Origin: an uncultured Mycobacteriaceae bacterium | Lineage (GTDB): Bacteria; Actinomycetota; Actinomycetes; Mycobacteriales; Mycobacteriaceae | Direction of reading: 5' to 3' | Length of the DNA: 36,063 nucleotides | Assembly: GCA_903927745.1 (NCBI GenBank) | Contig: CAIYOH010000019.1 | Span: 1-36,063 of the forward strand | Shown: in pieces, positions 28,193-36,063 of the stretch | Layout of the letters: each line of letters opens with the position of its first letter | How positions within the stretch are numbered: the first letter of the stretch is position 1 | Translations under genes and position numbers: made by a program | The notes under the pieces: model-generated | Seen by the model: only the letters and a program-made list of their open reading frames with translations | Told to the model about the DNA's origin: nothing | Database searches by the model: none

Positions 28193-29842
28193 ATGGCCGA
28201 GTTGACAATCTCCGCTGACGCCATTCAGGGCGCCATCGAGGAGTACGTGGGGTCCTTCACCTCCGACACCTCTCGCGAGGAGGTCGGCACCGTCGTCGAC
28301 GCCGGCGACGGCATCGCGCATGTCGAAGGCCTGCCGTCCGTGATGACCCAGGAGCTGCTTGAGTTTCCCGGCGGAGTGCTCGGCGTCGCGCTCAACCTCG
28401 ACGAGCACAATGTGGGCACGGTGATCCTGGGCGACTTCGAGCACATTCAAGAGGGCCAGCAGGTCAAGCGCACCGGTGAAGTGCTGTCGGTGCCCGTCGG
28501 CGACGCGTTCCTGGGCAGGGTGGTCAACCCTCTGGGCGTGCCGATCGACGGCCAAGGGGACATCGTGCCCGACGGCCGGCGCGCATTGGAGATCCAGGCG
28601 CCTTCCGTTGTGCAGCGCCAGGGCGTGAGAGAGCCTCTGCAGACCGGGATCAAGGCGATCGACGCGATGACCCCGATCGGCCGTGGGCAGCGCCAGTTGA
28701 TCATCGGCGACCGCAAGACCGGCAAGACCGCCGTGTGCGTGGACACGATCCTCAATCAGCGGCAGAACTGGGAGAGCGGCGACCCGAGCAAGCAGGTGCG
28801 CTGCGTGTACGTGGCCATCGGGCAGAAGGGCACGACCGTGGCCTCCGTCCGGCGCGTGCTCGAGGAGGGAGGCGCGATGGCCTACACATCCATTGTCGCG
28901 TCCCCCGCCTCGGACTCCGCGGGCTTCAAATGGCTAGCCCCGTACACCGGTTCGGCGATTGCGCAGCACTGGATGTACGACGGCAAGCATGTCCTGATCG
29001 TGTTCGACGACCTGAGCAAGCAGGCTGAGGCCTACCGTGCGATCTCGCTGTTGCTGCGCCGCCCGCCCGGCCGCGAGGCTTACCCGGGTGATGTGTTCTA
29101 CCTGCACTCGCGGCTGTTGGAGCGGTGCGGCAAGCTCTCCGACGAGCTCGGCGCCGGCTCGCTGACGGGCCTGCCGATCATCGAGACCAAAGCCAATGAC
29201 ATCTCGGCCTACATCCCGACCAACGTCATCTCGATCACCGATGGGCAGTGCTTCCTGGAAGCCGACTTGTTCAACCAGGGCGTCCGGCCGGCGATCAACG
29301 TCGGCGTCTCGGTCTCCCGCGTCGGTGGGGCCGCGCAGACCAAGGCGATGAAGGAAGTGGCCGGCTCGTTGCGTCTGGACCTGTCGCAGTACCGCGAGCT
29401 GGAAGCCTTCGCCGCGTTCGCCTCCGACCTGGACGCGACATCCAAGGCGCAACTGGCGCGCGGTGCGCGGCTGGTCGAACTGCTCAAACAGCCTCAGTAC
29501 CAGCCTATGCCGGTCGAGGAGCAAGTGGTCTCGATCTTCCTGGGTACCGCCGGGCACTTGGACTCGGTGCCGGTCGAAGACGTCCGACGTTTCGAGACCG
29601 AGCTGCTGGACCACCTCCGCGGCTCCGGTGCAACGATCCTGGCGACCATCCGGGACAGCCAGAAGCTCACCGACGAAACCGCCGATGCGCTCACCGAGGT
29701 GATCAACAACTTCAAGAGGGGCTTCGCCGCAACAGGTGGCGTCTCGGTGGTACCCGACGAGCACGTCGGGGCTCTCGACGAGGAGAAGCTGGGCAAGGAA
29801 TCAGTGGAAGTCCACCGGCCAGCGCCGCCGAAGAAGAAGTAG
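28193..29842 (+). CDS. atpA: ATP synthase subunit alpha
   Basis: 549 residues, non-catalytic nucleotide-binding F1 subunit. P-loop GDRKTGKTA near 173-181, [31 protein letters not shown] and the alpha signature [17 protein letters not shown]. The C-terminal tail from about residue 514 ([20 protein letters not shown], ending PAPPKKK) is the mycobacterial extension known to restrain ATP hydrolysis. GAAGAGGAAGA precedes the ATG. 6 bases before atpG. Confidence 0.98.
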   Translation: MAELTISADAIQGAIEEYVGSFTSDTSREEVGTVVDAGDGIAHVEGLPSVMTQELLEFPGGVLGVALNLDEHNVGTVILGDFEHIQEGQQVKRTGEVLSVPVGDAFLGRVVNPLGVPIDGQGDIVPDGRRALEIQAPSVVQRQGVREPLQTGIKAIDAMTPIGRGQRQLIIGDRKTGKTAVCVDTILNQRQNWESGDPSKQVRCVYVAIGQKGTTVASVRRVLEEGGAMAYTSIVASPASDSAGFKWLAPYTGSAIAQHWMYDGKHVLIVFDDLSKQAEAYRAISLLLRRPPGREAYPGDVFYLHSRLLERCGKLSDELGAGSLTGLPIIETKANDISAYIPTNVISITDGQCFLEADLFNQGVRPAINVGVSVSRVGGAAQTKAMKEVAGSLRLDLSQYRELEAFAAFASDLDATSKAQLARGARLVELLKQPQYQPMPVEEQVVSIFLGTAGHLDSVPVEDVRRFETELLDHLRGSGATILATIRDSQKLTDETADALTEVINNFKRGFAATGGVSVVPDEHVGALDEEKLGKESVEVHRPAPPKKK

Positions 29843-29848
29843 GACAGC

Positions 29849-30763
29849 ATGGCTGCCACACTTCGCGAATTACGCGGCCGGATCCGCTCCGCCGGCTCGA
29901 TCAAGAAGATCACCAAGGCCCAGGAGCTGATCGCGACGTCCCGTATCGGCCGGGCCCAGGTGCGGCTCCATGCCGCGCGACCGTACGCGAGCCAGATCAC
30001 CCGGATGCTCACCACTTTGGCCGATGAGGCGGCGTTGGATCATCCCCTGCTGGTGGAGCGTCCGCAGCCGAAGCGGGCCGGCGTCTTGGTGGTGTCCTCC
30101 GACCGCGGTCTATGCGGCGCCTACAACGCCAATGTCTTCCGGCGTTCCGAGGAGCTGTTCTCCCTGCTGCGCGCGGATGGGAAGGCTCCGGTCCTCTACG
30201 TCGTGGGCCGTAAAGCCCTGAAGTACTACACCTTCCGCAACTGGAACGTCGCCGGGTCCTGGGGCGGGTTCTCCGAACAGCCCACCTACGACAGCGCGGC
30301 CGAGATCGCCTCGACGCTGGTCGACGCGTTCCTGCTCGGCAGTGACGGCGAGGCCGACGGCGGGCAGGGCCAGGGCGTCGACGAACTGCATATCGTCTAC
30401 ACCGAGTTCAGGTCCATGCTGTCGCAGTCGACGCAGGCACTACGGATGGCCCCGATGGTCGTCGAGTACGTCGGGGAGGAAACCACGGTGCGCACCCTGT
30501 ACTCCTTCGAACCGGATGCGACGACGTTGTTCGAGTCGCTGCTGCCGCGTTACCTGACCACCCGCGTGTACGCGGCCATGCTCGAGTCCGCAGCATCGGA
30601 ACTGGCGTCGCGCCAGCGGGCGATGAAGTCGGCCACCGACAACGCCGACGACCTCATCAAGGCCCTGACGCTTGAGGCCAACCGCGAGCGCCAGGCCCAG
30701 ATCACCCAGGAAATCAGCGAAATCGTCGGGGGCGCGAACGCCCTCGCCGGCGCCGCTAAGTAG
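29849..30763 (+). CDS. atpG: ATP synthase subunit gamma
   Basis: Central rotor shaft, 304 residues. N- and C-terminal coiled-coil helices ([42 protein letters not shown]-type end) around an alpha/beta domain with [11 protein letters not shown]. Residues 164-179 form a Gly/Asp-rich loop ([13 protein letters not shown]) before [11 protein letters not shown], the mycobacterium-specific gamma loop implicated in low ATPase activity. ATG start, 6 bases after atpA. Confidence 0.97.
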   Translation: MAATLRELRGRIRSAGSIKKITKAQELIATSRIGRAQVRLHAARPYASQITRMLTTLADEAALDHPLLVERPQPKRAGVLVVSSDRGLCGAYNANVFRRSEELFSLLRADGKAPVLYVVGRKALKYYTFRNWNVAGSWGGFSEQPTYDSAAEIASTLVDAFLLGSDGEADGGQGQGVDELHIVYTEFRSMLSQSTQALRMAPMVVEYVGEETTVRTLYSFEPDATTLFESLLPRYLTTRVYAAMLESAASELASRQRAMKSATDNADDLIKALTLEANRERQAQITQEISEIVGGANALAGAAK

Positions 30764-32239
<1,476 letters not shown>

Positions 32240-32296
32240 GTCGGGGTTGGATGTTCTGGATCGTCGGGATTGGGCGGTGTCGAAAGGTTCTGTGGT

Positions 32297-32662
32297 ATGG
32301 CTGAGTTGAACGTCGAGATCGTTGCCGTCGACCGGAACATCTGGTCGGGTGAGGCGACGTTCCTGTTCACCCGCACCACTGTCGGCGAGATCGGCATCCT
32401 GCCCCGCCACATCCCGCTGGTCGCGCAGTTGGTTGACGACGCCATGGTCCGCGTCGAGCGGGAAGGCCAGGATGACCTGCGGATCGCGGTCGACGGCGGG
32501 TTTTTGTCGGTGACCGAGGATTCGGTCACCATCCTCGCTGAATCGGCCGAACTCGCTTCGGAGATCGACCACGATGCGGCCCGGGAGGATTCGGAGTCCG
32601 ACGACCCCCGGATCGCGGCACGCGGACGCGCACGGTTGCGTGCCGTCGGCGCGATCGACTGA
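32297..32662 (+). CDS. atpC: ATP synthase subunit epsilon
   Basis: 121 residues: N-terminal beta-sandwich ([36 protein letters not shown]) and a short C-terminal helical part ending [15 protein letters not shown]. The C-terminal domain is short, as in mycobacteria, where epsilon is a weak inhibitor. ATG 32297 chosen over an upstream GTG at 32270 because it starts the fold. Separated from atpD by 57 bases. Confidence 0.96.
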   Translation: MAELNVEIVAVDRNIWSGEATFLFTRTTVGEIGILPRHIPLVAQLVDDAMVRVEREGQDDLRIAVDGGFLSVTEDSVTILAESAELASEIDHDAAREDSESDDPRIAARGRARLRAVGAID

Positions 32663-32680
32663 TCGCCGGTAAGCGCGCCC

Positions 32681-33121
32681 ATGAATGGCATGGTCGTGCT
32701 CGTCGTGCTCACCGTGGCGCTGGGGACGGCCGTCGCCGGACTGAGTTTCCGGTTGTGGAAGCTTCGCCAGGGCGGTACGGCAGGAATCATGCGGGATGTT
32801 CCCGCGGTCGGCGGTCACGGCTGGCGTCACGGTGTGATCCGCTATCACGGCGGCGAGGCCGCCTTCTACCGGCTGTCCAGTGTGCGATTGTGGCCCGACC
32901 GTCGGCTGAGCCGCGGGGGCGTGGAGATCGTGGGCCGGCGCGCCCCACGCGGCGACGAGGTCGACCTCATGACCCACGAGATCGTCGTACTGGAATTGCG
33001 CGACACGAGGCAGGACCGCAGAGCCGGCTACGAGATCGCCCTTGACCGCGGTGCGTTGACGGCGTTCCTGTCCTGGTTCGAGTCGCGTCCGTCTCCGCGC
33101 GCCCGCCGCCGCAGCGTCTAG
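32681..33121 (+). CDS. DUF2550 membrane-anchored protein
   Basis: 146 residues: one N-terminal membrane helix (VVLVVLTVALGTAVAGLSF) followed by a basic, Arg-rich cytoplasmic domain (GHGWRHGVIRYHGGEAAFYRL, RRAPRGDEVDL, EIVVLELRD). This is the DUF2550 family always found next to atpC in mycobacteria (Rv1312); function unknown, perhaps linked to the ATP synthase by position. 18 bases after atpC. Its TAG overlaps the TAG of the convergent gene in the palindrome CTAG. Confidence 0.9.
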   Translation: MNGMVVLVVLTVALGTAVAGLSFRLWKLRQGGTAGIMRDVPAVGGHGWRHGVIRYHGGEAAFYRLSSVRLWPDRRLSRGGVEIVGRRAPRGDEVDLMTHEIVVLELRDTRQDRRAGYEIALDRGALTAFLSWFESRPSPRARRRSV

Positions 33122-33717
33122 GTGGTGGCGCTGGGGCCGCCGCTGCCCTGCGTTCCTCCCGGCTGCCAGAGCACGTCGCCCTCGGGGTTGGCCGTGCGGG
33201 CCAGGATGAACAACAGGTCCGAAAGCCGGTTGAGGTATTTCGCCGGTAGCGAGCCCACCGTGTCGGGCGCGGCCTTGACGGCGGCCCATGCCGAGCGCTC
33301 GGCCCGGCGAACCACGGTGCGCGCGACGTGCAGCAGCGCAGATAGCGGTGAACCACCGGGCAGCACAAAGGAATTGAGTGGCGCCAACGATTCGTTGTAG
33401 AGGTCGCACCAGCGTTCGAGCCGGTCGATGTAGGGCTGGGTGATTCGCAGCGGGGGGCGTTTCGGGTTGTCCACCACCGGAGTGGACAGGTCCGCACCGG
33501 CGTCGAACAGGTCGTTCTGGATCTGGCGCAACACTTCGGCGACGTCCTCGTCGGGCCGGCCCAGGGCGATCGCGACCCCGATCGCGGAGTTGGCCTCGTC
33601 GCAATCGGCGTACGCCACCAGACGGGGGTCGTTCTTGGAGATCTGCGAGAAGTCGCTCAAACTGGTCGTTCCGTCATCGCCGGTGCGCGTGTAGATGCGG
33701 GTCAGGTGTATCGCCAT
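33118..33717 (-). CDS. Cob(I)alamin adenosyltransferase, PduO type
   Basis: Makes adenosylcobalamin from cob(I)alamin and ATP. 199 residues. ATP site TRTGDDGTTSL near the N-terminus; YADCDEANSAIG, QNDLFDAGADLSTP and the FVLPGGSPLSALLHVARTVVRRAER signature, then LNRLSDLLFILAR. The frame is open to 33759, but ATG at 33717 (MAIHLTRIYTRTGDDG) is the family start. The tail GGTQGSGGPSATT is low-complexity. Convergent with DUF2550 (4-base stop overlap). Orthologue of Rv1314c. Confidence 0.94.
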   Translation of the reverse strand: MAIHLTRIYTRTGDDGTTSLSDFSQISKNDPRLVAYADCDEANSAIGVAIALGRPDEDVAEVLRQIQNDLFDAGADLSTPVVDNPKRPPLRITQPYIDRLERWCDLYNESLAPLNSFVLPGGSPLSALLHVARTVVRRAERSAWAAVKAAPDTVGSLPAKYLNRLSDLLFILARTANPEGDVLWQPGGTQGSGGPSATT

Positions 33718-33752
33718 ACGCAGAACCGTACTCGTCTGTCTGCCATGCCCGA

Positions 33753-33781
33753 CTGACAAGCGCCTGCCCGTTCACTAAACT
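33753..33781 (+). promoter_or_regulatory. murA promoter, leaderless type
   Basis: CTGACA (33753-33758), 17-bp spacer, TAAACT (33776-33781), six bases, then the GTG start at 33788. The start of transcription falls at or next to the start codon and no ribosome site exists, so the mRNA is probably leaderless. Confidence 0.7.
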
Positions 33782-33787
33782 ATCGAG

Positions 33788-35041
33788 GTGGCCCAGCGAT
33801 TCGTGGTGACTGGCGGTCACCGATTGTCCGGCGAGGTCGCGGTGGGCGGCGCCAAGAACAGCGTGCTCAAGCTCATGGCCGCGACGCTGTTGGCAGAGGG
33901 AACCAGCACCATCACCAACTGCCCCGACATCCTCGATGTGCCGCTGATGGCGGAGGTGTTGCGGGGCCTGGGCGCCACGGTCGAACTCGACGGCGACGTC
34001 GCCCGGATCACCTCGCCCGACGAGCCGAAGTATGACGCCGACTTCGCGGCAGTGCGGCAGTTCCGCGCCTCGGTGTGCGTGCTGGGTCCTCTGGTCGGCC
34101 GCTGCAAGCGGGCCAGGGTTGCGCTCCCCGGCGGCGACGCAATCGGGTCGCGGCCCCTGGATATGCACCAGGCGGGGCTGCGGCAACTCGGCGCGCAGTG
34201 CACCATCGAGCACGGGTGTGTGGTCGCCCGGGCCGACACGTTGCGCGGGGCGGAAATCCAGCTGGAATTCCCTTCGGTCGGGGCGACCGAGAACATCCTG
34301 ATGGCCGCGGTCTTGGCCGAGGGAGTCACCACCATCCGCAATGCGGCGCGCGAACCCGACGTCGTCGACCTGTGCACGATGCTCAATCAGATGGGGGCCC
34401 AGGTCGAGGGGGCCGGTTCGCCCACCATGACCATCACCGGCGTTCGGCGGCTGCACCCGACCGAACACCGGGTGATCGGCGACCGCATCGTCGCCGCCAC
34501 CTGGGGGATTGCCGCGGCGATGACGCGCGGGGATATCTCCGTTACCGGCGTAGACCCGGCGCACCTTCAGGTGGTCCTGCACAAGTTGCACGCCGCCGGC
34601 GCCACCGTGACTCAGACCGACGGCAGCTTCCGGGTGACCCAATACGAGCGGCCCAAGGCCGTCAACGTCGCCACCCTGCCGTTCCCCGGGTTTCCGACCG
34701 ACCTGCAGCCGATGGCAATCGCCCTGGCGGCCATCGCCGACGGCACGTCGATGATCACCGAGAACGTGTTCGAGGCCCGGTTCCGTTTCGTCGAGGAGAT
34801 GATCCGCCTGGGCGCCGACGCCCGCACCGACGGGCATCACGCAGTGGTGCGGGGTCTGCCGCAACTGTCCAGCGCGCCGGTCTGGTGCTCCGACATCCGC
34901 GCCGGCGCGGGCCTGGTGTTGGCTGGGCTGGTCGCCGACGGCGACACCGAGGTCCACGACGTGTTCCACATCGACCGCGGTTACCCGTTGTTCGTGGAGA
35001 ACCTGGCGATTTTGGGAGCTGAGATTGAGCGAGTACAGTAG
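33788..35041 (+). CDS. murA: UDP-N-acetylglucosamine enolpyruvyl transferase
   Basis: First committed step of peptidoglycan synthesis: adds enolpyruvate from PEP to UDP-GlcNAc. 417 residues, EPSP-synthase fold with [29 protein letters not shown], and the active loop [15 protein letters not shown]. Residue 117 is Asp where E. coli has the fosfomycin-reactive Cys115, so the enzyme is expected to be intrinsically fosfomycin-insensitive as in M. tuberculosis. GTG start right after the promoter. Followed by the rRNA operon 325 bases downstream. Confidence 0.98.
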   Translation: MAQRFVVTGGHRLSGEVAVGGAKNSVLKLMAATLLAEGTSTITNCPDILDVPLMAEVLRGLGATVELDGDVARITSPDEPKYDADFAAVRQFRASVCVLGPLVGRCKRARVALPGGDAIGSRPLDMHQAGLRQLGAQCTIEHGCVVARADTLRGAEIQLEFPSVGATENILMAAVLAEGVTTIRNAAREPDVVDLCTMLNQMGAQVEGAGSPTMTITGVRRLHPTEHRVIGDRIVAATWGIAAAMTRGDISVTGVDPAHLQVVLHKLHAAGATVTQTDGSFRVTQYERPKAVNVATLPFPGFPTDLQPMAIALAAIADGTSMITENVFEARFRFVEEMIRLGADARTDGHHAVVRGLPQLSSAPVWCSDIRAGAGLVLAGLVADGDTEVHDVFHIDRGYPLFVENLAILGAEIERVQ

Positions 35042-35144
35042 GCGAAGTCAGCGCCCCGCAAGCGCGGCCGCCTCACGAGAAGAGGCCACGACCGGGGCAT
35101 TCGCCTCATAGCGTCCACTTTTCTCAGGTGGCCGAAACTGGGGC

Positions 35145-35174
35145 TTGACATCCTGACCAGAGAAGTATTAAGCT
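35145..35174 (+). promoter_or_regulatory. rrn P1 promoter
   Basis: TTGACA (35145-35150), 18-bp spacer, TAAGCT (35169-35174), followed by GGCAGGGTTGCCCC as in M. tuberculosis rrn P1 (recalled). Start near 35181. Confidence 0.85.
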
Positions 35175-35205
35175 GGCAGGGTTGCCCCAAAATGGGTCGA
35201 GCGAG

Positions 35206-35235
35206 TGTTGTTTGAGAACTCAATAGTGTGTTTGG
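35206..35235 (+). promoter_or_regulatory. Conserved rrn leader block with boxA-type antitermination site
   Basis: TGTTGTTTGAGAACTCAATA and the following GTGTGTTTGG are, from memory, the block conserved in mycobacterial rrn leaders that contains the Nus-factor antitermination elements. Nearby T-rich sequence follows. Exact box borders are not resolved here. Confidence 0.6.
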
Positions 35236-35262
35236 TCTTTTTATTTTATTGTTGTTTTTTTG

Positions 35263-35295
35263 GCCACATTCAAGCACCCCGTGTGAGGATGTGGC
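35263..35295 (+). other. Leader hairpin, pre-16S processing region
   Basis: GCCACAT (35263-35269) pairs with ATGTGGC (35289-35295), followed by CTTTTT. Two further stems follow: GATGCCA/TGGCGTC (35303-35322, one G-U) and CCTCG/CGAGG (35350-35363) directly before the mature 16S end. They are probably part of the pre-rRNA leader fold and RNase III-type processing. Confidence 0.55.
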
Positions 35296-35366
35296 TCTTT
35301 TTGATGCCAGATTTATGGCGTCTTGTCAGGTATCTCTAATTTGATTTCACCTCGGTTTCGAGGAGA

Positions 35367-36063
<697 letters not shown>

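Larger units (their letters stand above)
35042..35366 (+). promoter_or_regulatory. rRNA operon promoter and leader region
   Basis: About 325 bases between murA and rrs without a gene. It holds the P1 promoter (35145-35174), an antitermination-type conserved block (35206-35235) and processing hairpins. I could not place a second, upstream promoter (PCL1 in other mycobacteria) with confidence between 35042 and 35140. Confidence 0.8.

Overview
This is a chromosomal window from a Mycobacterium. The evidence is the gene order, which I recognise as the canA-cysDNC ... tRNA-Arg-argS-lysA-hom-thrC-thrB-rho-rpmE-prfA-prmC-sua5-wecA-atp-murA-rrs order of M. tuberculosis (recalled, not searched), the high G+C, and lineage hallmarks: a fused b-delta ATP synthase subunit, Asp at the MurA fosfomycin site, and a 16S gene directly downstream of murA. 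The first ~700 bases of 16S rRNA have slow-grower-like regions, but helix 18 is the short form, as known from the M. simiae group and from rapid growers. I do not name a species.

Layout. 1-86: 5' end of a peptide ABC permease (minus strand). 277-4162: carbonic anhydrase and sulfate activation (cysD, fused cysNC) with an Rrf2 regulator; a perfect 10-bp inverted repeat lies between the cysD promoter and its start codon. 4163-5829: a 21-bp tandem repeat, an LLM-class oxidoreductase and a Nudix hydrolase. 5836-11603: an accessory stretch, all minus strand, up to the 3' end of a tRNA-Arg(CCG) gene. It holds a hypothetical protein, a two-gene unit with a STELLO-like (DUF288) putative glycosyltransferase and an unfamiliar partner, an NnrU/MddA-like membrane methyltransferase, a PsiE-like membrane protein, a small membrane protein, and at least two broken genes (a TauD-family C-terminal fragment and a frameshifted membrane protein). 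Parts of it have visibly lower G+C. This is the most novel part of the window.

11842-18273 is a tightly overlapping run argS-lysA-hom-thrC-thrB: arginyl-tRNA synthetase, then the aspartate-family branch to lysine, homoserine and threonine. 18580-24579 carries transcription termination (rho, with a ~200-nt leader), ribosomal protein bL31, peptide release (prfA and its methylase prmC), tRNA t6A synthesis (sua5) and the lipid-linked sugar transferase wecA, which starts arabinogalactan linker synthesis. 24685-32662 is the complete F1Fo ATP synthase operon in the order I-like, a, c, b, b-delta, alpha, gamma, beta, epsilon. 32681-33717 has a DUF2550 membrane protein meeting a PduO cobalamin adenosyltransferase tail to tail. 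33788-35041 is murA with a leaderless-type promoter, followed by the rRNA promoter, leader and the 5' part of rrs, which runs off the window.
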